A DNA stretch of 11,583 nucleotides from DSQQ01 sp964443075 (GCA_964443075.1 CAYUCB010000238.1:1-11583), one strand, 5' to 3'; counted from the first letter of the stretch, positions 1-6,353 are shown. The notes: generated by a model from the letters alone, not told the origin. Numbers and translations: made by a program.

Positions 1-103
1 CCTTGATTTCACGGGCAAAGTAATAGCGGGGTTGGCCGGTTTTGGTCAGCCCCCGACACAGATAGTAGGTTAAGCCTTTGCGATTGGTATAAATAACAGG
101 CAT
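1..103 (-). CDS. Small uncharacterised protein, 5' end only
   Basis: Only the first 34 codons are present; the gene runs off the window edge. The ATG at 101-103 is preceded by a clear AAGGAG ribosome binding site about eight bases upstream, which fixes the start. The peptide is basic and rich in aromatic residues, and it contains the stretch KTGQPRYYFAREIK. This resembles short bacterial hypothetical proteins that begin with a TNRKG...YYL...KTGKPRYFF-like pattern, but I know of no assigned function for them. No signal peptide or membrane segment is visible in this part. It shares its strand with the two genes at 258-570 and 733-1659, but a repeat-like element lies between it and the next gene, so co-transcription is uncertain. 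The reality of the gene is well supported; its function is unknown. Confidence 0.7.
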   Translation of the reverse strand, partial: MPVIYTNRKGLTYYLCRGLTKTGQPRYYFAREIK

Positions 104-120
104 TGCGTTTACTCCTTCAT

Positions 121-195
121 TTAACCGCGAAGACGCCAAGAGCGCAAAGTTTTCTTTTTTGTTTTTTTTTCTTCTTCTTCGCGCTTTAGCGGTTC
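121..195. repeat. Imperfect inverted repeat of dispersed intergenic type
   Basis: The left arm begins AACCGCGAAGACGCCAAGAG (from 123) and the right arm ends GCGCTTTAGCGGTT (181-194), so both arms read AACCGC...AAG-like outward sequence. They flank a T-rich core of roughly 35 bases. This AACCGC(G/A)AAGACGC pattern is of a kind often scattered between genes in environmental bacterial genomes (recollection, not searched). On the minus strand it lies in the 5' region of the partial gene at the window edge. A T-rich core between paired arms could also affect transcription end points. Confidence 0.5.
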
Positions 196-257
196 ACTTA
201 CGCCGCCGGCGGCCCGGCCTTAGCCTCAATGACAACACACCATCCGGTTTACCCCGC

Positions 258-570
258 TTAAGTCGCCGCTCGTTTGGCCGCTTGCAACAGCTTGGTGGTC
301 ACCGCGGTGGCACAAATTACCGTCGCCTTCAGTCGGGCGTCATAGGCCGGAAAACCTTCCACCACCAGCACATCCTCCGGGTCACGGAGCGCCCCCTTCA
401 CCTTCTCCCACTGCTTGCGGGCGATGTAGACCAGATAACGTGACTGGCTCGATTGGCGGAACGGGCAGGCCCTTGGGCAGAGCCGGGACCTTGCCCTCCG
501 AGATGGTAGTCAAAACCACCTCGCCTTTCTCTATGACCCGGCCAGGCCGGCCTATCAGGGTAATTTTCAC
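258..570 (-). pseudogene. SSB-like OB-fold small protein, frameshifted
   Basis: A GTG start at 568-570 follows GAGAGG about eight bases upstream. The first frame gives MKITLIGRPGRVIEKG...PPIEPVT and then drifts into a glycine-rich tail that stops at 382. Changing frame by one base near 441 instead gives RYLVYIARKQWEKVKGALRD, then EDVLVVEGFPAYDARLKA and TVICATAVTTKLLQAAKR, ending at TAA 258-260. That yields a coherent protein of about 103 residues. The order of a hydrophobic strand with xxWEKV, then xDVLVVEGxPxY, then a valine-rich strand resembles the core of single-stranded DNA-binding (OB-fold) proteins. The assignment is by pattern only. The shift is one extra base (or two missing), with no obvious slippery heptamer, so a real mutation or an assembly error is more likely than programmed frameshifting. 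Confidence is good that both segments are one gene, and low for the SSB assignment. Confidence 0.6.
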
Positions 571-601
571 GGTTGATACCTCTCTGTCAAACGAAAATCA
601 G

Positions 602-614
602 ATGACTCTGTCAT
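602..614. promoter_or_regulatory. Short palindrome upstream of the SSB-like gene
   Basis: ATGAC and GTCAT form a perfect inverted repeat around TCT, about 32 bases upstream of the GTG start at 570. A second GATGAC half-site lies at 641-646, 40 bases away. The site could be a regulator-binding site for the minus-strand gene. Nothing beyond symmetry and position supports this, and short palindromes of this size also arise by chance. Confidence 0.2.
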
Positions 615-732
615 TTTGCCTCATTCAAGAATCTTACCCAGATGACAAATTGGTGCCTTCAGCAATTGAAGTTTCACTCTCTTGCGCCAACTCAATTTTA
701 CGCGCACTCATCATTACCCGCCCAGGGTAATA

Positions 733-1659
733 CTAAAGTTTTTCAAAACCATTAGGGTCTGTATTTTTAACCTGCACCCACCCAAACACCTCATACATCA
801 CCTTTAACGCCGCCAGCGAAGTCATATCGGAAATGTCCAGCGGCGGGCTGACCTCCACAATGTCCATAGCCCGCACCGGCAGGGCGGCAAAAATGAGGCG
901 CAGAAATTCCAGGCACTCGCGGGTGGTGGGGCCGCCGTGTTCCGGGGTGCCGGTGCCGGGGGCGCAGGCCGGGTCCAGGCCGTCAATATCGAGGCTCAGG
1001 TAGAGCGCCTCGACCTGCTGCATTTGGGCGATGATGTCGCCGGCTACGGCTTCGAGGCCGCGCCGGTAGAGGCTGCGGGCGGTGTGCCAGCCCAGACCGG
1101 GATGGGCGGCGTAATAAGCCAGTTCTTCCGTTAAAAAAGAGCGCAGACCCACAAAGGCCACATGCTCCGGTGAGAGGTTGGGTTGTTCCAGGTTGCGCCG
1201 GGCGGTGTTGGCGTGGCTCCAGGGGTGGCCCTCAAAATTGTCGCCCAAATCGGCGTGGGAGTCAAAATGAAGGTAGCCCACCGGCCCGGTAAAACTTTGG
1301 GCAAAGGCTTTAAATAACGGAATCCCGATACTGTGGTCGCCGCCCAAAAAAAAGGCCAAACGATGCCGGCCTTGAATAATTTGCCCCGCCGCCGCTTCGG
1401 TGGTGGCGAAAAAGCGTTCCCAATTCAAATCACTTTCCACATCGCCGTAATCCTTTACCCGCACCGTCAGCGGTAAACCTTCTTCGGTGGTGCGGCCCAG
1501 GTGAGGGGTAATGCTGCGGATACGTTCCGGGGCGTGACGCGCGCCGCCGCGCCAACTGACGGCGTTATCAAACGGCACACCCAATACCCCGATTCCGGCG
1601 GCCTCGTCCGGGCTGACTAACCCGCTCCACAAGGCGCGATGCTCTATAAATTTTGACAT
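733..1659 (-). CDS. Agmatinase/arginase-family ureohydrolase
   Basis: This 308-residue protein has the usual length of bacterial agmatinases and carries the family's binuclear-metal motifs in order: GGDHS (106-110), FDSHAD (132-137), SLDIDGLDP with PGTGTPEHGG (222-243), and a late IVEVSPPLD (267-275). Predicted metal ligands are His109, Asp133, His135, Asp137, Asp224 and Asp226. The family hydrolyses a guanidino group to release urea, for example agmatine to putrescine in the cytoplasm. Substrate specificity is not certain: the loop after the second motif reads WSHANTARR rather than the SHGT-like sequence I associate with classical SpeB, so guanidinobutyrase or guanidine hydrolase activity remains possible. 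The start is firm, with a strong GGAGGT seven bases upstream of the ATG. It is divergent from the aminotransferase at 2322 across a palindrome-rich spacer. Confidence 0.9.
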   Translation of the reverse strand: MSKFIEHRALWSGLVSPDEAAGIGVLGVPFDNAVSWRGGARHAPERIRSITPHLGRTTEEGLPLTVRVKDYGDVESDLNWERFFATTEAAAGQIIQGRHRLAFFLGGDHSIGIPLFKAFAQSFTGPVGYLHFDSHADLGDNFEGHPWSHANTARRNLEQPNLSPEHVAFVGLRSFLTEELAYYAAHPGLGWHTARSLYRRGLEAVAGDIIAQMQQVEALYLSLDIDGLDPACAPGTGTPEHGGPTTRECLEFLRLIFAALPVRAMDIVEVSPPLDISDMTSLAALKVMYEVFGWVQVKNTDPNGFEKL

Positions 1660-1681
1660 AAGTTTACCTCCTCTGAAAATA

Positions 1682-1711
1682 GACCGCCGACGGCAGACCG
1701 CCGACCGCCGA
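1682..1711. repeat. GACCGCCGA direct repeats in the 5' region
   Basis: Three copies of the nonamer GACCGCCGA occur at 1682-1690, 1696-1704 and 1703-1711 (the last two overlap by two bases). They start only a few bases upstream of the ureohydrolase ribosome binding site. This GC-rich patch contrasts sharply with the AT-rich DNA that follows. It looks like one of the dispersed short repeats found through this window and would lie in the untranslated leader of the minus-strand gene. Confidence 0.55.
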
Positions 1712-1717
1712 GTGAAG

Positions 1718-1807
1718 ATAATGCTACCTTAGCTACACCTGCTATCTTATAAATTTTATAGCTTAAACGATAGTTTTATATATATAACGTGAAGAAAGTA
1801 GCATTAT
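1718..1807. repeat. AT-rich 90-bp segment with 10-bp inverted ends
   Basis: ATAATGCTAC at 1718-1727 is matched by its perfect reverse complement GTAGCATTAT at 1798-1807. The interior is very AT-rich and holds a second near-palindrome, GCTATcttATAAATTTTATAGC-like, around 1741-1762. The shape recalls a small non-autonomous element (MITE), but no target-site duplication is obvious. The region must also contain the minus-strand promoter of the ureohydrolase, so the symmetry may instead be regulatory. Function is undetermined. Confidence 0.5.
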
Positions 1808-1808
1808 A

Positions 1809-1832
1809 GGCAAAAATCGTTAAATTTTTGCC
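1809..1832. promoter_or_regulatory. Perfect 9-bp inverted repeat, operator or hairpin
   Basis: GGCAAAAAT (1809-1817) and ATTTTTGCC (1824-1832) are perfect reverse complements around a six-base loop, CGTTAA. The site directly abuts the AT-rich inverted-repeat segment to its left. It lies upstream of the minus-strand ureohydrolase, where an operator would be expected. No poly-T tract follows on either strand, so a terminator is less likely. Confidence 0.4.
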
Positions 1833-2321
1833 AAATTTTCAACTGAGAGTTTGCCTTTTTACCGGCTCTTGGTTAAAATAAAAACACGGGTTGTGATTAA
1901 TCCTAAAACGGTTTTTATGTTATTTTCATCAGGGCCGTTGCGCCCGTTTCCCCAATTCAGCATACAGAGCAACCTCTGTTTTGACAAAAGCGGCGGTAAT
2001 AGCCGCCTGGGACGGTTGACCATGGGGTCAGCACTTCGTTTTACCGATCATTTCTCCTAATTGACTCGTTGGCTGCTCTGGATGCTGCTCATTCTCTCCC
2101 ATACTTTATAGGATGGGTCAACCGGCTGTGGGGTGTTAGTCCTCAGTCTGGCGCTGTGAATTCCTTTTTACCACAAATTAGCTAATCCGAATGGGGGCGT
2201 CCCTAATAAGGTTGAGGGCTTGGTATTTTATTGTACCGGTCAAGTCTGTCAACCCAAAATTGGGATTGCCCCTATTTTTTATGATGAAAGCCCAATGGGT
2301 TAACCAAGGAGACTTTATTTT
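1833..2321. other. Non-coding divergent spacer with inverted repeats
   Basis: I see no convincing gene here: the longest open frames (1851-2060 and 2191 onward) lack ribosome binding sites and plausible protein sequence. It does hold several inverted repeats: GGCGG/CCGCC around 1993-2004, TGACC/GGTCA at 2017-2021 and 2026-2030, CGGTTGACC (2013-2021) paired with GGTCAACCG (2116-2124), and CCCAA/TTGGG just before the aminotransferase leader. It may encode a structured leader for the downstream gene, but it matches no riboswitch class I recognise, including the guanidine classes. Confidence 0.4.
2225..2252 (-). promoter_or_regulatory. Possible sigma70-type promoter, minus strand
   Basis: Read on the minus strand, TTGACA (2252-2247) is followed after 16 bases by TAAAAT (2230-2225), a close match to housekeeping promoter boxes. 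It points away from the aminotransferase and toward the ureohydrolase about 570 bases away. If used, it would give a long leader covering all the palindromes of this spacer. Sequence match is the only support. Confidence 0.3.
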
Positions 2322-3668
2322 ATGTTTACCCGAGACAAATCTCAACAGATTTTTGACCGCGCGATGCGCGTTATGGTTAAAGGGGTCAGTTCAAATTTTC
2401 GGTATTGGGGGCCGGATAGCACCCCGGTGGCGGCCAAAGCGAAAGGCGCTAAACTTTGGGATGCCGATGGCCACGAGTTTATTGATTATCGCCTGGCCTG
2501 GGGGCCGATTATTCTGGGCCACGCCGACGAGCGGGTGAATCGGGCGGTGTGCGAGGCGATTGAGAATGGCACGGTTTTTGCCGCTACCACCGAGCGCGAA
2601 GTAACGGCGGCGGAAAAAATTGTGAAGATGGTGCCGGGCATGGAACTGCTGCGTTTTACCAACACCGGCACCGAAGCCACTATGCACGCCCTGCGAGTGG
2701 CCCGCGGCTATACCGGACGCGAGAAATTTATTAAGTTTGAAGGCGCTTTTCATGGCGTGCACGACTATGTTTTGTTCAGCACGGCCTCGGCCAACCGGGC
2801 GGCCATGGGGTCGCGGCGCAGCCCGGTGCCGGTGCAGAACGGCTCCGGCATTCCCAGCGGTATCCGTGATTATGTGTTGACCGTGCCTTTTAACGATTTT
2901 GAAGTGGTGGAACGGGTGGTTAAAGACCACCATGGCGATATTGCCGCCATGCTGGTTGAACCGGTGTTGGGCAACAGCGCCGGGCTGGAGCCTGAACCCG
3001 GCTTTTTGGCCCACTTGCGTAAGCTGTGCGATGAATACGGCATCGTGCTGATTTTTGATGAGGTAAAAACCGGTTTTCGGTTTGCCAATGGCGGCGCCCG
3101 CGAAGTCTACGGCGTCATCTCCGATATTTCCACTTATGCCAAAAGCCTGGGCAACGGTTATCCGGTGGCGGCCTTTGGCGGTAAGCGGGAGGTTATGGAT
3201 ATTATTGGGCCAGGCAGTGTGGCTCATGCCGGCACGTTTGGCGGCAATGCCGTTAGCATGGCCGCCGCTAACGCGGTGCTGGATGCCCTGGCTTCCGGCC
3301 CAATTCTGGCCGACCTGGCTAAACGCGGTCAGCACTTGAAAAGCGGCTTGAGCGAGATTCTCAATGATTTGGACATTCCTCACCAAATGACCGGCCATCC
3401 CAACATGCCCGGCTTTTTGCTGACCGAAAAACCTATCAAAGATTATCGCGGCCTGGCGGCTCATGACGAGCAGATGTACTCTTTAATTATGTGGAACTTG
3501 TACGAGCGCGGCGTGTGGCCCGAAATGGACGCCCGCGAACCCTGGTTCTTGTGTGAGGCCCACGATGACCGGTTGATTGATGAAACCTTTAACCGCTTCC
3601 AGGATGCGGTTAAGGCGGCTAAAAAGCAATACGTGCCCGCCGCTAACGGCGGCGATGAAGGGGAATAA
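2322..3668 (+). CDS. Class III aminotransferase, glutamate-1-semialdehyde aminomutase-like
   Basis: This 448-residue PLP enzyme aligns along its length with the pattern of glutamate-1-semialdehyde 2,1-aminomutases: IDYRLAWGPIILGHAD (54-69), NTGTEATMHALRVARGYTGR (114-133), KFEGAFHG (138-145), MLVEPVLGN (210-218), IFDEVKTGFR (244-253) and YAKSLGNGYPVAAFGG (272-287). Lys274 is the predicted Schiff-base lysine and Asp246 the residue that contacts the pyridine nitrogen. The lysine motif and the C-terminal half, with MWNLYERGVWPEMDAREPWF at 390-409, differ from what I expect of the tetrapyrrole enzyme HemL. I therefore read it as a HemL-like omega-transaminase or aminomutase of unknown substrate and do not assign hemL. 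AAGGAG ten bases before the ATG supports the start. It stands alone on its strand, closed by the terminator at 3846-3874. Confidence 0.88.
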   Translation: MFTRDKSQQIFDRAMRVMVKGVSSNFRYWGPDSTPVAAKAKGAKLWDADGHEFIDYRLAWGPIILGHADERVNRAVCEAIENGTVFAATTEREVTAAEKIVKMVPGMELLRFTNTGTEATMHALRVARGYTGREKFIKFEGAFHGVHDYVLFSTASANRAAMGSRRSPVPVQNGSGIPSGIRDYVLTVPFNDFEVVERVVKDHHGDIAAMLVEPVLGNSAGLEPEPGFLAHLRKLCDEYGIVLIFDEVKTGFRFANGGAREVYGVISDISTYAKSLGNGYPVAAFGGKREVMDIIGPGSVAHAGTFGGNAVSMAAANAVLDALASGPILADLAKRGQHLKSGLSEILNDLDIPHQMTGHPNMPGFLLTEKPIKDYRGLAAHDEQMYSLIMWNLYERGVWPEMDAREPWFLCEAHDDRLIDETFNRFQDAVKAAKKQYVPAANGGDEGE

Positions 3669-3703
3669 CCGAAATTTTTGCTGAATAACGCCGATAAAAT
3701 TTT

Positions 3704-3810
3704 GGGACACAGATTAACACGGACACCTGCCCCACCGCAGGTGCGGGTAAACACAGATTAAATCAAAAAATTAAAGAAAAATCCGTAAAATCTGGGTTCA
3801 TCTGTGTCCA
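3704..3810. repeat. Dispersed ACACAGATTAA-type repeat with nested hairpin
   Basis: GGACACAGAT (3705-3714) pairs perfectly with ATCTGTGTCC (3800-3809). Inside are degenerate copies of the same theme (AACACGGA, AAACACAGATTAAA and AAATCCGTAAAATCTG), typical of a dispersed intergenic repeat seen in many environmental genomes (recollection only). A second, perfect hairpin interrupts the left half: CACCTGC (3724-3730) and GCAGGTG (3737-3743) around CCCACC. It looks like one palindromic element inserted into another. The repeat fills the space between the aminotransferase and the terminator. Confidence 0.65.
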
Positions 3811-3845
3811 ATTTCTTATTGAGCAAAAAGTCTACTGTTGGTAAT

Positions 3846-3874
3846 AAAAAGACCGACGTGAGGTCGGTTTTTTT
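3846..3874. terminator. Bidirectional intrinsic terminator
   Basis: ACCGAC (3852-3857) and GTCGGT (3863-3868) form a stem around GTGAG. The pairing extends through a G-U pair into an A run on the left (3846-3850) and a T run on the right (3870-3874). On the plus strand the stem ends in seven T residues, closing the aminotransferase transcript. On the minus strand it ends in five, closing the amidase transcript, whose stop codon (3873-3875) touches the hairpin. This is the arrangement expected between two convergent genes. Confidence 0.88.
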
Positions 3875-4658
3875 ATTTACCCAAAAAGCAAAGAATACCC
3901 GCGGCCACGCCCCGGGCCAGCACTTTGGGCTTATTTTCCAGCAAAAACCGGTCTTCCAGCAAAAAGCCCAGTTCAATAATTGCGCCGGGAGTTTTCCGGT
4001 CAATCTCACGAAAGGCGTGATAATCGGTCATATTATCGGTAATGGTGCCGGGATTTTGGGGCAGGCCGGTGTAAGTGCCATATTCCTGGTTTAGACAGGC
4101 CACCAGCCGGTCTTCGGCTTCGGGAATGGCGCTGTCGGTGACGCGAGCCACCTTGAAACCGGTCAGGCCGGGGAACTCACAGCTATCGGAATGGATGCTC
4201 ACCAGGGCATCGGCGGTAAAGCCGGTTAGCCGGTCATCAAACTCATCCAGTATAACCGCCTGCACCCCGCGACGGTCCAACAGATTAAGCACCTCGGTGG
4301 CGGTGTTGAAATTCACTTCGGCTTCGGTCAGGCCGTCGGAACAGACCGCGCCAGGGTCATACCCTTTATGCCCGGCCACAATCCCTACCAACGGTCTGAA
4401 CGGGTCGCGGGTGGGCAGGGGATTGGCCGCCAGACTTACCGTAGGGGCTGCCGGTACGGTGGGTTGAGGCTGGGTCAGCTTGATTTCGGGTTGCCGGGGG
4501 CGGGTTTGCCCTTCCGGGCTAAAAAGTTTAAAGCCCACCAAAATACCCGTGATAATTAAAACCACAAAGATAGCCAAAAAGGTGGTAGAACGGCGGCGGG
4601 CAACATTTTTGGAGGAACCAGCCTGTTGGGTGCGCGGACGTTGATGATAACTATACAT
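3873..4658 (-). CDS. Membrane-anchored N-acetylmuramoyl-L-alanine amidase
   Basis: This 261-residue protein has a basic N-terminus, one membrane segment (about 25-46, FLAIFVVLIITGILVGFKLF core), a Pro/Thr/Gln-rich linker (about 50-88), and a catalytic domain of the Amidase_3 type. Family zinc ligands and the catalytic Glu are visible: His97 in VGIVAGHKG, Glu112 in GLTEAEVN, His156 in VSIHSDSC and Glu229 in AIIELGFL. The family cleaves the amide bond between muramic acid and the stem peptide. The anchor places this enzyme on the outer face of the membrane, probably for cell separation or wall remodelling. No SD-like sequence precedes the ATG; instead TATGAT sits 14 bases upstream, so the mRNA may be nearly leaderless. 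Regulation is not otherwise evident. It converges on the aminotransferase and diverges from the response regulator. Confidence 0.87.
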   Translation of the reverse strand: MYSYHQRPRTQQAGSSKNVARRRSTTFLAIFVVLIITGILVGFKLFSPEGQTRPRQPEIKLTQPQPTVPAAPTVSLAANPLPTRDPFRPLVGIVAGHKGYDPGAVCSDGLTEAEVNFNTATEVLNLLDRRGVQAVILDEFDDRLTGFTADALVSIHSDSCEFPGLTGFKVARVTDSAIPEAEDRLVACLNQEYGTYTGLPQNPGTITDNMTDYHAFREIDRKTPGAIIELGFLLEDRFLLENKPKVLARGVAAGILCFLGK

Positions 4659-4729
4659 AATAATTTATCATAACATATTATTGAATTTTCGTCTACAGTC
4701 AAACAAAGTTTTAAATAGGGTGTTACATT

Positions 4730-4742
4730 GTACCTCTGGTAC
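4730..4742. promoter_or_regulatory. Palindromic operator candidate GTACC-N3-GGTAC
   Basis: GTACC (4730-4734) and GGTAC (4738-4742) form a perfect 13-base inverted repeat around TCT. It ends one base before the -35 box of the response-regulator promoter. That position suits an activator or autoregulatory site. The OmpR-type protein encoded just downstream is one candidate, although OmpR-family proteins normally bind direct repeats, so another regulator is as likely. Confidence 0.35.
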
Positions 4743-4743
4743 G

Positions 4744-4772
4744 TTGACACAATTCGCTCTCATCACTACAAT
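4744..4772 (+). promoter_or_regulatory. Near-consensus sigma70-type promoter
   Basis: TTGACA (4744-4749) is followed after exactly 17 bases by TACAAT (4767-4772), matching housekeeping promoter consensus closely. Transcription would start near 4779, leaving a leader of about 15 bases that still contains the GAGGTG ribosome binding site (4781-4786). It probably drives the response regulator and perhaps the genes downstream of it. Confidence 0.65.
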
Positions 4773-4794
4773 AAGGAGAAGAGGTGACTGACCC

Positions 4795-5523
4795 GTGGCT
4801 GAACGAATTTTAGTGGTTGATGACGATCCTGCCCTGGTACAATTGATTCAAACAAATCTCATTCAAATGGATTACCAAGTAATCAGCGCCGCCAGCGGTG
4901 AAGAAGGGCTGCGCTTGCTGGGCGAAACCAAGCCACACCTGGTTATTTTGGATATTGTGATGCCCCAGATGGATGGTTGGGAATTTTGCAGGCACATCCG
5001 TAAGGTTTCAACCGTGCCCATTATTATGCTTACCGCTTTGGGGTCGCAAAAAGATATTGTGCGCGGCCTGCAAGCCGGGGCCGATGATTATCTGATCAAA
5101 CCTTTTCAAAAAGAAGAGCTGCAAGCCCGTATTTTGGCGGTGTTACGCCGGGCCAATATGCCTCCCCCAACCGCCCAAGCCCCCCTGCGTTTTGGCAGCG
5201 GCGAATTGATTATTGACCAGGTAGACCGGCTGGTTACGCTCAACGGTCAGCCGATTGAGTTGACCCCCACCGAGTTTGACCTGCTGCTCTTTATGGCGCA
5301 TCGCGCCGGGCGGATTCTTAGCACCGAATTTATCTTTGAAAATGTTTGGTCGTACGATTCTGAGGCCAATCTGGAAAGCGTTAAGTGGTACATGTGGCGG
5401 CTGCGCAAAAAAATAGAGCAAAAACCCAGCAACCCCAAATATATCATTACCGAGCGTGGCGTCGGCTATCGCTTTTTGCCCAACTACGGCCAAGCCCAAT
5501 TTGGCAAGGCCAAAGCGGGGTAA
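4795..5523 (+). CDS. OmpR/PhoB-family response regulator
   Basis: This 242-residue DNA-binding response regulator has a receiver domain at about 3-118: acidic cluster DDD (9-11), phosphoacceptor Asp53 in VILDIVMPQMDG, switch residue Thr80 in IIMLTALG, and Lys102 in LIKPF. A winged-helix effector domain follows at about 130-232, containing LTPTEFDLLLFMAHRAG, a recognition-helix region ending in MWRLRKKIE, and the closing ITERGVGYRF hairpin. All residues needed for phosphorylation are intact. It starts at GTG 4795 with GAGGTG eight bases upstream; the further AAGGAG at 4772 would be mostly outside the predicted transcript. No histidine kinase is encoded in the window, so the sensor must lie elsewhere. 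It is followed by a degenerate receiver fusion gene on the same strand, 62 bases away. Confidence 0.92.
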   Translation: MAERILVVDDDPALVQLIQTNLIQMDYQVISAASGEEGLRLLGETKPHLVILDIVMPQMDGWEFCRHIRKVSTVPIIMLTALGSQKDIVRGLQAGADDYLIKPFQKEELQARILAVLRRANMPPPTAQAPLRFGSGELIIDQVDRLVTLNGQPIELTPTEFDLLLFMAHRAGRILSTEFIFENVWSYDSEANLESVKWYMWRLRKKIEQKPSNPKYIITERGVGYRFLPNYGQAQFGKAKAG

Positions 5524-5585
5524 AAGCCATCACCTCACTTAATGTTTGATTCTGTCTGAAGCAAATTCCTGCTCTATCCCCATCC

Positions 5586-6353
5586 ATGCCTGAAACGATT
5601 ATTTTGCTGGTTGACGATTTGCTCTTTTTGCCCAGGTTGGCTGATAATTTAACCCACCTGGGCTTTCAACCTTTAGCCGCCACTACTGAGGCCGATTTAT
5701 CCAAAGCCCTGTTTACCGCCCCGGTGCTGGTGATTGTTGATTTGTTCAGCCAGAGTTTTAATTGGGAAGCTCTGGTGCGCCTGGTGAAAGGGCCGGGCAA
5801 AAAAGCCGTCCACGTGCCGGTACTGGGGTTTGGCCCGCATGTTGACCTGGAACTGCGCGAGCGCGCGTTAGCCGCCGGGTGTAACGTGGTGGTAGGACGG
5901 GGGGCCATTGCCAGCCAATTACCCCATCTGGTTGAAAAACACAAATGGATTATTGATAAAGACCGCTGCCTGGATGAACCGCCGCCGTTGGTTTTGGAAG
6001 GAATCCGCCTGTTTAACCAGGGCGACTATTACACCTGCCACGAAGTGCTGGAAGATGCCTGGAATGAAGAATCCACCCCGGTACGGGTAATGTACCAGGG
6101 TATTTTACAAATTGGCGTGGCCTGCTATCACATTCAAAACAAAAACTGGCGGGGCGCGATGAAGGTGCTGGAGCGGGGCATCCCCAAAACCGGGCGGTTT
6201 GCCCCGGTTTGTATGGGGGTTGATATTACCCGGCTGCTGGCTCAAGCCCAAACCCTGCGCCAGGAGTTAGTGCGTTTGGGGCCAGAGTGGCAGGGTGAGT
6301 TTGATGAGCGCCTGTTCCCACAGATACAATTTATTGATGATGTCAGACCCTAA
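5586..6353 (+). CDS. Degenerate receiver domain fused to DUF309
   Basis: This 255-residue protein has two parts. The first (about 3-122) is receiver-like: Asp10-Asp11 in LLVDD and Asp52 in LVIVDLFS occupy the acidic pocket and phosphoacceptor positions. The switch Thr/Ser region reads VLGFGPH (79-85) and the conserved Lys is replaced near VGRGA (103-107), so normal phosphorelay switching is doubtful. The second part (about 135-200) matches the DUF309 pattern: LFNQGDYYTCHEVLEDAW (142-159), YQGILQIGVACYHIQNKN (170-187) and RGAMKVLERG (189-198). DUF309 is a helical family of unknown function. No Shine-Dalgarno is evident before the ATG, so translation may depend on the upstream gene or on a different start. 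Its last codons and stop lie inside a 31-base palindrome (6346-6376). It may act as an accessory to the adjacent response regulator (inference). Confidence 0.82.
   Translation: MPETIILLVDDLLFLPRLADNLTHLGFQPLAATTEADLSKALFTAPVLVIVDLFSQSFNWEALVRLVKGPGKKAVHVPVLGFGPHVDLELRERALAAGCNVVVGRGAIASQLPHLVEKHKWIIDKDRCLDEPPPLVLEGIRLFNQGDYYTCHEVLEDAWNEESTPVRVMYQGILQIGVACYHIQNKNWRGAMKVLERGIPKTGRFAPVCMGVDITRLLAQAQTLRQELVRLGPEWQGEFDERLFPQIQFIDDVRP

Noticed and set aside
159..443. A 94-codon plus-strand frame overlapping the SSB-like gene
   Set aside because: It starts inside the T-rich repeat core, encodes an Arg-rich unlikely protein and is antisense to the better supported gene.
1851..2060. A 69-codon frame in the divergent spacer
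   Set aside because: No ribosome binding site, no plausible protein character, and it runs through the inverted repeats.
1833..2321. A guanidine riboswitch upstream of the aminotransferase or ureohydrolase
   Set aside because: Considered because of the ureohydrolase, but I could not find the conserved ykkC, mini-ykkC (ACGR hairpins) or guanidine-III core motifs on either strand.
2391..3464. A 357-codon open frame antisense to the aminotransferase
   Set aside because: It is a shadow of the GC-rich coding strand: low-complexity His/Gly/Gln-rich translation, no ribosome binding site and no recognisable domain.
2322..3668. Naming the aminotransferase hemL
   Set aside because: Overall similarity is clear, but no tetrapyrrole genes are nearby and the lysine region and C-terminus differ from the typical enzyme.
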